A stretch of DNA of 64,000 nt, taken from the NCBI RefSeq assembly GCF_014133895.1, contig NC_050728.1, positions 434,001 to 498,000 on the forward strand. The letters are read 5' to 3'. Below, piece after piece: positions 27,235-36,681 of this stretch (position 1 is the stretch's first letter; each line of letters opens with the position of its first letter). The stretch comes from Torulaspora globosa. Taxonomy: Eukaryota > Ascomycota > Saccharomycetes > Saccharomycetales > Saccharomycetaceae. Position numbers and translations under genes: made by a program. The notes below the pieces were generated by a model that did no database searches, was not told the DNA's origin, and saw only the letters and a program-made list of their open reading frames with translations.

Positions 27235-28929
27235 ATGTCACTCATTGTGCGGTCTGCTCCGCTGAGACGCACTTCGAGGACTTTGCTGAAATGTCTTTCT
27301 AAGAAGAACTTTGAACGGCTTATCTATCGGACGTACTTCGTGGGCCGTAGTGATGGCAAGGTATCTGGCAGTCCGTTGAAGAGGTCGAGTCCTCTTTCAC
27401 ATGGCAGGGATTTGAATTTTGCGCTGCTGGGCGGGGGAGTGTTGGTTTTGACGTACTCGTACTTTTCGTCAAAGAGTGTGGTGTCCCTGGACACAGTCAA
27501 AGGTCTGAGGTACTATTCGAATGGGGCCAATGGCGAGAATCTGGTGCAGAAGGCGGGAGCGGCTGAGGAGGAGTCTTCACAGAGTGGCTCCGGTCATGGC
27601 GATTCTATTGTGTTGTTGACGGAGCAGCAAATCGACGCTAAGCTAAGAGGCGGTGAAAAGAGCTTTCTGGTGAATAGAGGGAAGGGAATTGTCCGGTACG
27701 ATGTGTCGCAGTTGGCGTCTAATCACCCGATTGAGGATAACCATGTGGAGCAGGTGATTAGCGTGCCGGTTTCTGGGGAGGCAGATCGGCAGGAGGAGCT
27801 GTACTTTTTTGGTATTTTTGATGGCCATAGTGGCTCTTTCACATCAGCCAAGCTCTCGCAGGAGCTGGTCCCGTACGTGGCTCGAAAACTAAGCCAGTTC
27901 TACCGGGAGGGAACTGATGCGTTAGCGTCGTCGTCTAAGATGGACGAGGCGCTCATTCAGACGTTTGAGCAGCTGGATAACGACATCGTTTACGGATCGC
28001 TGGGGAAATTGCTTCGCGAACCCACCAAGGACAATATGGTCGGCTGTTTGCCCGCAATTTCCGGCTCGTGTGCGCTTCTGACAGCTTACAATTCGCTGGA
28101 TTCTACCGTTAAAGTAGCTGTCAGCGGCGATTCCAGAGCGTTGATTGCCGGTGTCGATGGCAAGGGACAGTGGGTTGTTAAATCTCTCTCGACGGACCAG
28201 ACGGGCGACAACCCTGACGAGGCTCGAAGGATTCGTTCCGAGCACCCGGGAGAGCCTAACGTCGTCCGGAATGGCAGAGTCCTGGGCTCTCTGCAACCCT
28301 CTAGAGCTTTTGGTGATTGTCGCTACAAAGTAGGTGAGGTTGACGGTCAATCGCTGGCGAACCTTCCAGATCACCTTCGGATCTACTTCAGATCCAAACC
28401 CCGGAACTTTTTGACACCGCCCTACGTGACAGCAAGACCAGAGATAACAACAACCAGGATAGAACCCAATACGAAGTTCATGGTTTTGGGATCCGACGGG
28501 CTGTTTGAACTACTAACCAACGAAGAGATTGCCGGCCTCGTCATCAGATGGCTGCAAAGCAACGGCAGAGGAGACTCCTCTGCTGCAGCTTCGGAGGGCA
28601 AGCTGCCGCACGTTACTGATCTTTCCGCCCATAAGGAGTTCTTAAGGCCTGCGTTTAGATACCAGAGCACCAAGGAGGGCTCCGAAGGATACTTAATGGA
28701 GGACAAAAACGTCGCAACGCATTTAATAAGAAACGCACTCAGTGCTGGCGGTAGCAAAGAGTATGTTTCAACGCTGGTTAGTATACCATCGCCAATGAGC
28801 CGGAAATACAGAGATGATTTAACTGTCACGGTGGTTTTCTTCGGGGATACAACAGACAAAACCCAACCGAACAATGGTACCATAGAGCCCAATCTCGAGG
28901 CCACGGCTCTGCCAAAACCCAGACTCTGA
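27235..28929 (+). CDS. PTC5: Ptc5, mitochondrial PP2C phosphatase
   Basis: Ptc5 is a type 2C protein phosphatase that dephosphorylates the E1-alpha subunit of pyruvate dehydrogenase in mitochondria. The product has 564 residues (S. cerevisiae 572). A basic, Ser/Arg-rich N-terminus (SLIVRSAPLRRTSRTLLK) is a mitochondrial presequence, followed by a hydrophobic stretch near 65-85. PP2C metal motifs are visible: FGIFDGHSGS, SGDSRAL, LGSLQPSRAFGD and LGSDGLFELL. ATG 27235 opens the presequence. The gene has a close uORF. Confidence 0.95.
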   Translation: MSLIVRSAPLRRTSRTLLKCLSKKNFERLIYRTYFVGRSDGKVSGSPLKRSSPLSHGRDLNFALLGGGVLVLTYSYFSSKSVVSLDTVKGLRYYSNGANGENLVQKAGAAEEESSQSGSGHGDSIVLLTEQQIDAKLRGGEKSFLVNRGKGIVRYDVSQLASNHPIEDNHVEQVISVPVSGEADRQEELYFFGIFDGHSGSFTSAKLSQELVPYVARKLSQFYREGTDALASSSKMDEALIQTFEQLDNDIVYGSLGKLLREPTKDNMVGCLPAISGSCALLTAYNSLDSTVKVAVSGDSRALIAGVDGKGQWVVKSLSTDQTGDNPDEARRIRSEHPGEPNVVRNGRVLGSLQPSRAFGDCRYKVGEVDGQSLANLPDHLRIYFRSKPRNFLTPPYVTARPEITTTRIEPNTKFMVLGSDGLFELLTNEEIAGLVIRWLQSNGRGDSSAAASEGKLPHVTDLSAHKEFLRPAFRYQSTKEGSEGYLMEDKNVATHLIRNALSAGGSKEYVSTLVSIPSPMSRKYRDDLTVTVVFFGDTTDKTQPNNGTIEPNLEATALPKPRL

Positions 28930-29083
28930 CCATCAAATTGGTCGATCTTTATGCCATCGACCTGTATATCGTTATGAAATATCACAGTGTACGTATCAGC
29001 TAAGAGATGGCTGATTTAAAAGCATCCCCCAGCTGAAGGCAGTTAGATCTTGACAACTCTAGTCACAAGGAGTCGGCTTACCG

Positions 29084-29719
29084 ATGAACTCGTCTGTTAT
29101 TTCAATCAAACTTGTATTGCTAGGTGAAGCGGCGGTAGGTAAATCCTCCATCGTTCTTAGGTTTGTGTCAGATGATTTCACAGAGAACAAGGAACCTACC
29201 ATCGGGGCAGCATTCTTAACTCAAAGGGTTAATATCGGCGATGAGACAGTGAAGTTTGAGATATGGGATACTGCAGGACAGGAAAGATTTGCATCTTTGG
29301 CACCTATGTATTACAGGAATGCCCAGGCGGCTTTGGTTGTGTATGACGTTACTAAACCACAGTCGTTTATTAAAGCACGTCATTGGGTAAAAGAATTACA
29401 TGAACAAGCTAGCAAGGGTATTATAATTGCTCTTGTGGGTAACAAGATTGATGTTCTGGAGAGCGGCGAAGAAAGGAAGGTTGCGCGCGAGGAGGCCGAG
29501 AGATTAGCGGAGGAGGAATCACTTCTTTATTTCGAGACAAGTGCAAAGAGCGGTGAGAATGTTAATGAAGTCTTCCTCGCTATCGGCGAGAAGATCCCAC
29601 TGAAAAAAGCGCAAGAGTCAGCAAATCAGTCGAATGGTGTGAGAATTGCGGATGATCAAAGGATAGATTTGACGTCATCTGTGAATGGACCTGTTAAGGC
29701 CGCTGGTTGCAATTGCTAG
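29084..29719 (+). CDS. VPS21: Vps21, Rab5-type GTPase of early endosomes
   Basis: Vps21 recruits CORVET and the PI 3-kinase complex to drive endosome fusion. The 211-residue protein has all G motifs (GEAAVGKSS, switch [29 protein letters not shown]) and a double-geranylgeranylation tail CNC. It is far closer to Vps21 (210 residues) than to Ypt52, and here represents the single ancestor of the VPS21/YPT53 pair: it lies between the chr XV neighbours PTC5 and YVC1, with the chr XIV gene APP1 nearby. Confidence 0.96.
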   Translation: MNSSVISIKLVLLGEAAVGKSSIVLRFVSDDFTENKEPTIGAAFLTQRVNIGDETVKFEIWDTAGQERFASLAPMYYRNAQAALVVYDVTKPQSFIKARHWVKELHEQASKGIIIALVGNKIDVLESGEERKVAREEAERLAEEESLLYFETSAKSGENVNEVFLAIGEKIPLKKAQESANQSNGVRIADDQRIDLTSSVNGPVKAAGCNC

Positions 29720-30137
29720 GTTATTTTGGGCTCTGTAGGGCATTTGATTTGATTATGAGCGAACGATAATGCTGGAGTTTTTTGGACTGAACTTGGTCCT
29801 GCGGGGAAGTGCCTGCTTGTTCGCAATTTTAAAAAGACGTAACGTCAGTGAGCTCTCAAGAGCTTATTTAGCGATTAAGTAGGCGTTTGAAATCCGCAGA
29901 TGGACACCCCATGCAAATGGCCTGTTTGGATGTACCGTATGGAGCGCGTGGCTGTAAATGACAGTCTGCACGATACTGGCTATTGGCGAGGTGGCTCGAA
30001 TGTTTCAAACAACTTGAAGCTATATAACCTTTATATAACTAAGACGAAATGGGTGAAACCAAGTCTGCGGTATCGAATTAAGAAGTATGGTTCTGGTCAG
30101 TATTAGCCGACACATTGAGTAGCCAAGGTTAAAAGCT
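29720..30137 (+). other. VPS21-YVC1 convergent intergenic region
   Basis: The 418-bp gap holds two adjacent perfect dyads, GACGT-A-ACGTC (29836-29846) and AGCTCT-CA-AGAGCT (29851-29864), plausible 3'-end elements. A 68-codon ATG frame (29900-30106) has no recognisable homology and is probably chance. Confidence 0.4.
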
Positions 30138-32180
30138 CTATTCCTGCTTTTCCAATTTTAATTCCTTAAGTGACTCAACAAGCTCTCTGAGAGTATTGCT
30201 CAATTCCTCGATTTTTTGCTCCGATTTCTCATATCTTGATTGCACTTCGTTGTAGAGCTTATAGGATTCCCAGCCGATACCAGTTTGAAAACCTTCCTGA
30301 ACAGGCTGGACAGATTTTTTGACCTTTCCGTACCATTCCTTCGATACAGAAAAGTGTGGGTCAGCACTTTCTGCTTCACGCTGTTTCTTTAAGGACTCTT
30401 CATTCTTTTTACGTGTGGCATGAACGCCTGAGTTCGAATTTTGGAAGAAAATATCATGTCTAGTTTCCACGAATCCGTCAGTCAAGTCCCATGCTTGATC
30501 GCTTTCATTGGCGTCATCTTGGAGATGCCTCATTCGATTATATTGGATACGTCTCGCAATGCGTACCTCCTTCACCGCGACAACAAAAAGAACGGGACTG
30601 TACAGAATTGACATTATGATGCGATTCCACTTTTTTCCACTCTTCGCCGACATCGAGCTCAAGATTGGATGAACAAACACCTCGATAATATTCAAAGGCG
30701 GTACATAAACTTCCTCATCGGGCGCCCGGATGAATCGTAAGGTTTTTTGACACATGAGAGCCATGTATTCGTCGCCACTATTGTCCACCACTCGCTGGTA
30801 AGCGTTTGCATACAAAGCAATTAGAATGTTCAGCAAAATGACGGTGACGATAAATCGGTATCCGTAATAAAGAATGGCCGCGTAAGGAGGAGCAAAGTCT
30901 TGGAACGTTTCGAAGCTGCCGTCCCCAAGGACAGTTATCACCAGATTGGTCAAAATATCTTTGGTAATATCGCTATTACCATCCGAAGAGTCAAGTCCAA
31001 TGAATCCTTGTAGAAAACCAAACATCATCAAAAACAACAACACAAAGAATACCAGGGATTCTGCCATCATATGTTTGATAATTATCAGCATTAAACCCAC
31101 GAACTGAACAGATTCGAGGAAGAGCAGCAGTCTAGACCAAACGAAAGGCGCAGCACACGAAAGTATTCTATAGGATATCATGTCCCAGTACTCCGCAGGC
31201 TTTTCGGTTTTGATCGGACCAAGACTGATAAAGCGCAGTATCATGGACATCCCAATTATGGTATATAAAGTGTCATTAAAGGCATTCCAAAAGGAAAAGT
31301 AAGCTGTTCCAACATAGTATAGCTTGAAAGCTTCGTCGATAACGTACCCCAGGGTGAAGAGGTAAAAAATAATCTCCTTTGAATCTAGGCTCTGCACTCG
31401 AGCTGAGTCTTTATCGTTAACCACCATAGTGTATAGAAACAAAAACAAGAAGGAGAAGATTATCTGGAGAATATTCTGATACATTGGGGTCTTGATCCTT
31501 TCAGGGTCAAAATGATCTTTTAAAGAAATCGATGCAATAGATTCGTCCTTGACAAAGATCGTAGCGTCATCTCTAGACTGTATGATCCACCCTCTCCACA
31601 ACCACTTCAGACAGCGTTGAAAGCCGCTGGAACCGATCACCACGGTAGCATGCATATCCGCGGCCAATTCCAACACGCTTGCAGGTTCGCTATCCTCGTC
31701 ATTCTCGTTAATCACATATCTTCTCAGTAGCATCTGCATAAACAGAAACTGCAGATCGACCTTCTCTTCATGTTCAATTACAACCTTGCATAGATGCTGA
31801 GCCGCAACCGATCGCAGCTCGTACAGAGGGGCACTGTACAGCTCCTGAGCCGCCAGCTCCATATACCAGGAAGAAACCTTCAGCAATGCAAACAGAAGTA
31901 CAGACCGGTACTTCTGCAGGCTCTTCTTATCCTTGGGATTACCACCGCAAGCCTCCCTAACAAGCTTGATGACATCCTGATTGATAATTCGAGAGTGCGG
32001 ACATGTCACTTCCTCGACGTCATAGACCGTTGGGATAACCTTGTCCACTAGATACTTAAGGTTCGAAGCTATCTTCAATATCTGCCGGGGAGAAGGAGGT
32101 GTCAACCCCAAAGTGGGATCCCCATGACCGGCCAGACATTGTTCCTGGAACATTGGAAGGGTAGCAGCGCCACGAGTCAT
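30138..32180 (-). CDS. YVC1: Yvc1, vacuolar TRP-family cation channel
   Basis: Yvc1 (TRPY1) releases vacuolar calcium in response to hyperosmotic stretch and cytosolic calcium. The product has 680 residues (S. cerevisiae 675). A cytosolic N-terminal domain (about 1-235) includes FLFMQMLLRRYVINENDEDSEP. About six membrane segments span 240-470 with a pore region GDGSFETFQDFAPPYAAILYYGYRF. A cytosolic tail follows with the conserved DEYMALMCQKTLRFIRAPDEEVY. The distal C-terminus ends in a Lys/Glu coiled coil rather than the Asp-rich run I recall in S. cerevisiae, where acidic residues contribute to calcium activation. Divergent from NST1. Confidence 0.96.
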   Translation of the reverse strand: MTRGAATLPMFQEQCLAGHGDPTLGLTPPSPRQILKIASNLKYLVDKVIPTVYDVEEVTCPHSRIINQDVIKLVREACGGNPKDKKSLQKYRSVLLFALLKVSSWYMELAAQELYSAPLYELRSVAAQHLCKVVIEHEEKVDLQFLFMQMLLRRYVINENDEDSEPASVLELAADMHATVVIGSSGFQRCLKWLWRGWIIQSRDDATIFVKDESIASISLKDHFDPERIKTPMYQNILQIIFSFLFLFLYTMVVNDKDSARVQSLDSKEIIFYLFTLGYVIDEAFKLYYVGTAYFSFWNAFNDTLYTIIGMSMILRFISLGPIKTEKPAEYWDMISYRILSCAAPFVWSRLLLFLESVQFVGLMLIIIKHMMAESLVFFVLLFLMMFGFLQGFIGLDSSDGNSDITKDILTNLVITVLGDGSFETFQDFAPPYAAILYYGYRFIVTVILLNILIALYANAYQRVVDNSGDEYMALMCQKTLRFIRAPDEEVYVPPLNIIEVFVHPILSSMSAKSGKKWNRIIMSILYSPVLFVVAVKEVRIARRIQYNRMRHLQDDANESDQAWDLTDGFVETRHDIFFQNSNSGVHATRKKNEESLKKQREAESADPHFSVSKEWYGKVKKSVQPVQEGFQTGIGWESYKLYNEVQSRYEKSEQKIEELSNTLRELVESLKELKLEKQE

Positions 32181-32784
32181 GTTGACCTACGTTTCTTGGT
32201 AGCTTCAGACCAACCACCTGCAGGACGTTTTCCCAATTGTCTAATACAGCAAAAGGGTTTATAACAACTGTAAAACCGGAAGACCACTCTTGAGGTTTGG
32301 CATCGACGGAAATCTGCAAGCCTTTGGATCAGAAATCGACTATCTTGCTATACAAGAGTGTTTCACAACAGAGCCCAATCGAATTTATGTTTCATATATA
32401 AAGTACGCCGTGATAGCGCGACGACCATCCCGCTGGTGTCCCAGTACCAAGATGGGAGACCATTGGTAACATTACTATGTCAGATTTTAAGTATCGGCCT
32501 CGGATGCTAGTCCTGATCGACCTTTCTCGAACTAGTTAGATATCTCTTCACTGGGCTTGTTGAACTACGAAAAATTTGTCGCTTCTACAGGCTGTTTCAA
32601 AGCTGTTAGAAATCTTTCTTCAAGCTTCCGGTATTTCGAAAACTGTCATAATAAAGAGGTGAAGGCTTCAAGTAGATTACCATTCGTTGATTTGTGCTGA
32701 ATAAGCATTAGAGAATATCTCTTAAAGTTTTTCCAGGGGTACTTGGGGACTGAAGTTAAGAAGAATCGGATAGTTAGCGAAAAT
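32181..32784 (+). other. YVC1/NST1 divergent promoter region
   Basis: This 604-bp region contains TATATAAAG (32395-32403), a short 5S rRNA-like segment (32443-32470) followed by a T4 tract (32485-32488), and an STRE-like AGGGG (32735-32739). A near-match to the yeast origin consensus lies just before the TATA. It is more than a simple promoter may need, so an unannotated small RNA gene is possible. Confidence 0.45.
32443..32470 (+). other. 5S rRNA helix IV-like segment (possible Pol III relic or small RNA)
   Basis: AGTAC-NNN-GATGGGAGACC (32443-32461) matches the conserved box C/helix IV core of general eukaryotic 5S rRNA at 16 of 19 positions. It can fold as 5S helix IV does, with ATGG and CCAT closing a GAGA loop (32452-32463). 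The rest of a 5S gene is not recognisable, and the host's own 5S should differ here, so this is not a functional 5S gene. A TATA lies 40 bp upstream and a T4 tract 15 bp downstream. Confidence 0.3.
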
Positions 32785-35700
32785 ATGCCTCCAAACTCAA
32801 AGAAAGGGAAGAAGAAGAGCAAGTCGAAGCAGCATTCCAAGAAGAACCCTTCTTCGATAATGCAGGCGAAGCTGTACCATGAATCAGAGGAGTATCCTAG
32901 TTCACGAATAATAAAAAGAGCACCGAACGGCGACGTTATCGTGGAATCTTTAGCAAACGAAGGAGCAGCCGATGAGATAAATACATCCGCGGGAGCCGTA
33001 GCGTCTCCTATGGCGTTTACTCTGGATTCACATTGGGAATCGTTGAGTGCTGAGGAGAAAAAGAGAATACTGAGGATTGAAAAAGACGAGGTATTTGATA
33101 TCATTCGAAACTACCAGAACAGTCACAACTGTAACTGTTCAGTGTGCGGGCGTCGCCACATGGCGATGGATCAAGAGATGGAGCGCATATACAACACTTT
33201 GTATGATATTGACAAAGAGCGAGATCCCGAGATCAACCCGGTGAAGTTCCATCTCAGCATCATCAAGGAGCTGCAGACATCCAAGTCGTTGGAACAGGAA
33301 GGGAGCGCACTGCCGGATGCCGCGGGTCCCGCCAGCCGAGACGCTGGCGAAGCGGAAAATGTGAGGGACGATGTAGTGAAGTACTTTCTGTCGCCCAGCG
33401 CAGTGGGGTCGCTGAAAGAAGAAGTGATGCATGTGAAACAGAGTAAGCAGCAGCAGCAGCAACAGTTGCATTATATGCAGGAAGAGATGGTAGCAAACGG
33501 CGAAGTCTCTACGAGTGCCGGAGAACATACAGCAGAAACAAATGTTGTACGATCGCCGTTGGAAGACAGAGAGTGCATTGACGAGACTTTTGTTGAGAGT
33601 GACCAAGTGCCCGATATGGAGGCGGACGACGAGGGGTTGCAAGCGAAGTATTTGAAATTTGCCAAGACGTTTGTGTCGTCGCACCCGAAAATAGCTCAAG
33701 AATACGTGAACCGCATGATGAGGTACCCCGATATGCGCGCGTTGACTGACGACCTGATGAACAATAATGGACAGGGATTTGTTAAAGCTATCGAGAACTT
33801 TGTGGCGCAAAAGCAGAAGCCGCTTTCAAAAGACTATGCAGATGGTTCACGAAATCTTCCGACGGTTCTGAACTGTCAAGCTGATGCAGGCAGTATCAAT
33901 TTGCGAAATCTAGGGGGCGCCAAAGAATTTACAACGATGCTGCACAATGGACAGCCGTTAACTTCCGAGGAGTACGCGAATTTGCAACGACATGTGGCCG
34001 ATAGGATGACAAACTCTTATGACGCACAGAAGAAAGAGTTCAAGGAAGTTTCACAACTTGAGCGCGAACTATTTACGAGGTTTATGTTTGGCGAGGACCG
34101 AAAGAGGTTCGGGGACATGATAATGCAATCTTTTCGCGAAAAATTTGATGATCAATATAGTACTGCCGCTATAGGCGCTTCATTGGCGGCTGCAGCTGTG
34201 ACAACGGTTTCTCCAGTAGAGATGCCTGGTCATGATGAAATTAGCGAGGAGTATGACATGGATTTCGCTGGCAACGAGGTTGACAAAGCAGAATTCCACG
34301 ACAACGAGTTTGAAGAGTCTTACGATGAGTACTCAGACTACGACGGCGATGAGGATGAAGAAGACGAAATTGGTGCTGATGCGGACTTTAGATCGCAGCT
34401 CGATGAAGAAGAGGATGATTCCACCTCAATTAATGATGCAAACCATCATACATGCCCACATGCTACGCATGTTGAAGACCATCATGGATGTTACGAGCAC
34501 AAAGACAGTATGCAAAGTGACTCTCACGGGCATCACAATGGCCATTACCATTCTCATCATGGTCATGAGGACGAGTATAATGACGAAAATGACGGGTACG
34601 AGAACAGCGTGGATGAAGCCGATCGTCTAGAAGAAGGTCGTAAACTGATTCAAATTGCTATTACTAAGCTCTTACAGGGCAGGATCATGGAATCGTATCA
34701 TGAAAAACAGGCCGAAAATAACAGATTGAAACTACTTCAAGAGTTAGAAGCAGAAGAGGTGAAGAAAAAGGCTAAGGAAGAAAAGAAGCTCAAGAAAAGA
34801 GAGAAAGAGAAGGAGAAGAAGAAAGCTCAGCAACTGGCTAAGGAGGAGGAGAGGCGAAAAAGGGAAGAGGAGGCCGAAATGATGAAAAAGGAGGCCGAAG
34901 AACGAGAGAAACAACGAAGAGAAGCTCAGAGGCAGAAGGTTGAAGAGACGAAGCGTAAAAAGGACGAGGAACGGAGACGTAAGTTAGAAGAGCAGCGTAG
35001 GAGAGAAGAAGAGCAGGAGCGTCACAGAAAACTGAAAGAAGAGCAGAAACGTAAGCGGGAGGAGGAAAAGCGGTTAAAGGAGGAAGAGAAAAGGCGTCGG
35101 GAAGAGGAACGTCGGAAAAGAGAGGAATTAAAAGCCCAAAAAGCGTTTGAACAGAATGAAGAGGAAAAAATGAGGATCAATAGCGCAAAGGAAATCGGGC
35201 AACTGAATAATACACAAGATGTATTCTTAGAGCAGCCTTTGAAGGCACCTGAGAGGAACGCGTCTAGTTTTACTCCTATTCAGTATCCTAGTATGTCACC
35301 TAACGTCCCCTATGGAAATTCTGATACTTTGCCTCTTCACAGATCAAGCATCAATGATGATATATTGGTCAGCTCAGCAACTGCATCGAAGCCGGCACCT
35401 AACTCTGCAGGAATCCACAAATTGTTGGAAATGAATAATAAGGTCCCGCAAGGAGCTAATCAGGTAATGCCCAACGATGTTTCAATGTTTTCATCATCGA
35501 ACTTTATGCAACCTAACACCGCTGGAGACGGACTATCTTTTAACAATATTCCCTGTATGTTGCCACCAGCTTCAAGCTCTCAGAATTCGGTTTCTAATGG
35601 CCTCGGTGGTCAACATTTTGGCTTACCGTCCTGGAATTCATTTGGAAGTAATTCCAGTTTGTTAAAGAGTTTCCAGACAAATTCACTGGATATCCCTAGG

Positions 35701-36681
35701 GAGCAATGTCAGCATTCGGCCTCCTCATATGGTATAAATAACACACAACCCCCTGATGAGGAATATTTGGCAAAGGAGATGAACAATATCGCCAGTATGC
35801 TTTCATCTGCTGGCCTGGATGATTCTTCTTCGGTCCCCCGTACAGATCTATTCGGCCCGGATGCCGTTTGGGGACCACGGAGGGACATTGTCAATAACGT
35901 GGCAGCTGGTATTGCTCATGGGCATGTCAATGATATGCGTCTCGGTTCAAATCGTTCCTCTGTGCACCTTTCAACCTCCGATAGCCCTGCCCTGCGAGGT
36001 TCGCAACAACATAGCTCTATTTGGGATAATGACAATGACAGTTTGATTCAAAGCAATGGTGCCAAGACTACAAATTTGACTACCAACGAATCAGCTAATT
36101 CAAACAAACTCTCAAGGAATATCTGGGGTCATTCAATTCATTCAAGTGCATCTTTTTTGGCTGAAGCCAACAATCCCTCGAATTTGCTGCTGTCTAACGT
36201 CAAAGCTGAAAACGAAATGATAAACAACGGACCGGACGCTGAAGATGAAGCTTATATGGATAGCATCTACAGAGCCTATTTGCCTTTGCGTCCTCCAGGT
36301 TCAAAGGACTTTGTGCTTACCAGCCTCATCCATCAGAACGGTCTCTGTCACAATATGAGCTATGCCTCGTTTATTAGCTATTTGGTGAAAATGCATCATA
36401 ATTACGGTTGCGAGCTGTTGACCGACGCGACAGGTTCAATAACGCATGCGAGAATGGCAGGGCCAACAAGTGGCCCAAAGAACAATCAGTCAAGGAAGCT
36501 CTCGAAAGATGTTTCGAATGGTGGGTTCTTCACCGAGGCCACGGGGCCTATGGTGTCACCGCTCAGCGATCGCCCAACTTCTGCTGTCACGACAGAAAAT
36601 GTTCCAAATTTCAGCCGCCAGTTTTTCGGTGTAACGCAACCCGCTACTCACTCCTCGCTGGCAGGTAACATATGGGGTTGA
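32785..36681 (+). CDS. NST1: Nst1, salt-tolerance-related P-body-associated protein
   Basis: Nst1 lowers salt tolerance when present, and in S. cerevisiae interacts with splicing factor Msl1 and associates with P-bodies. From ATG 32785 it has 1298 residues (S. cerevisiae 1240). The MPPNSKKGKKK start matches, so the TTG 14 codons upstream is ignored. Conserved blocks include FTLDSHWESLSAEEKKRILRIE, CNCSVCGRRHMAMDQEMERIYN and DRLEEGRKLIQIAITKLLQGRIM. Between them lie a short Gln run, an acidic run and a His-rich cluster (34440-34580). A long charged Lys/Glu/Arg single helix (about 670-800) follows, then an Asn/Ser-rich disordered tail ending GNIWG. Confidence 0.95.
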   Translation: MPPNSKKGKKKSKSKQHSKKNPSSIMQAKLYHESEEYPSSRIIKRAPNGDVIVESLANEGAADEINTSAGAVASPMAFTLDSHWESLSAEEKKRILRIEKDEVFDIIRNYQNSHNCNCSVCGRRHMAMDQEMERIYNTLYDIDKERDPEINPVKFHLSIIKELQTSKSLEQEGSALPDAAGPASRDAGEAENVRDDVVKYFLSPSAVGSLKEEVMHVKQSKQQQQQQLHYMQEEMVANGEVSTSAGEHTAETNVVRSPLEDRECIDETFVESDQVPDMEADDEGLQAKYLKFAKTFVSSHPKIAQEYVNRMMRYPDMRALTDDLMNNNGQGFVKAIENFVAQKQKPLSKDYADGSRNLPTVLNCQADAGSINLRNLGGAKEFTTMLHNGQPLTSEEYANLQRHVADRMTNSYDAQKKEFKEVSQLERELFTRFMFGEDRKRFGDMIMQSFREKFDDQYSTAAIGASLAAAAVTTVSPVEMPGHDEISEEYDMDFAGNEVDKAEFHDNEFEESYDEYSDYDGDEDEEDEIGADADFRSQLDEEEDDSTSINDANHHTCPHATHVEDHHGCYEHKDSMQSDSHGHHNGHYHSHHGHEDEYNDENDGYENSVDEADRLEEGRKLIQIAITKLLQGRIMESYHEKQAENNRLKLLQELEAEEVKKKAKEEKKLKKREKEKEKKKAQQLAKEEERRKREEEAEMMKKEAEEREKQRREAQRQKVEETKRKKDEERRRKLEEQRRREEEQERHRKLKEEQKRKREEEKRLKEEEKRRREEERRKREELKAQKAFEQNEEEKMRINSAKEIGQLNNTQDVFLEQPLKAPERNASSFTPIQYPSMSPNVPYGNSDTLPLHRSSINDDILVSSATASKPAPNSAGIHKLLEMNNKVPQGANQVMPNDVSMFSSSNFMQPNTAGDGLSFNNIPCMLPPASSSQNSVSNGLGGQHFGLPSWNSFGSNSSLLKSFQTNSLDIPREQCQHSASSYGINNTQPPDEEYLAKEMNNIASMLSSAGLDDSSSVPRTDLFGPDAVWGPRRDIVNNVAAGIAHGHVNDMRLGSNRSSVHLSTSDSPALRGSQQHSSIWDNDNDSLIQSNGAKTTNLTTNESANSNKLSRNIWGHSIHSSASFLAEANNPSNLLLSNVKAENEMINNGPDAEDEAYMDSIYRAYLPLRPPGSKDFVLTSLIHQNGLCHNMSYASFISYLVKMHHNYGCELLTDATGSITHARMAGPTSGPKNNQSRKLSKDVSNGGFFTEATGPMVSPLSDRPTSAVTTENVPNFSRQFFGVTQPATHSSLAGNIWG

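Noticed and set aside
29900..30106. 68-codon ATG frame between VPS21 and YVC1
   Set aside because: No homology recognised and it sits in a convergent 3' spacer; probably chance.
32443..32470. A complete, functional 5S rRNA gene
   Set aside because: Only the helix IV/box C-like core is present; the 5' half, box A and closing stem of 5S are not found.
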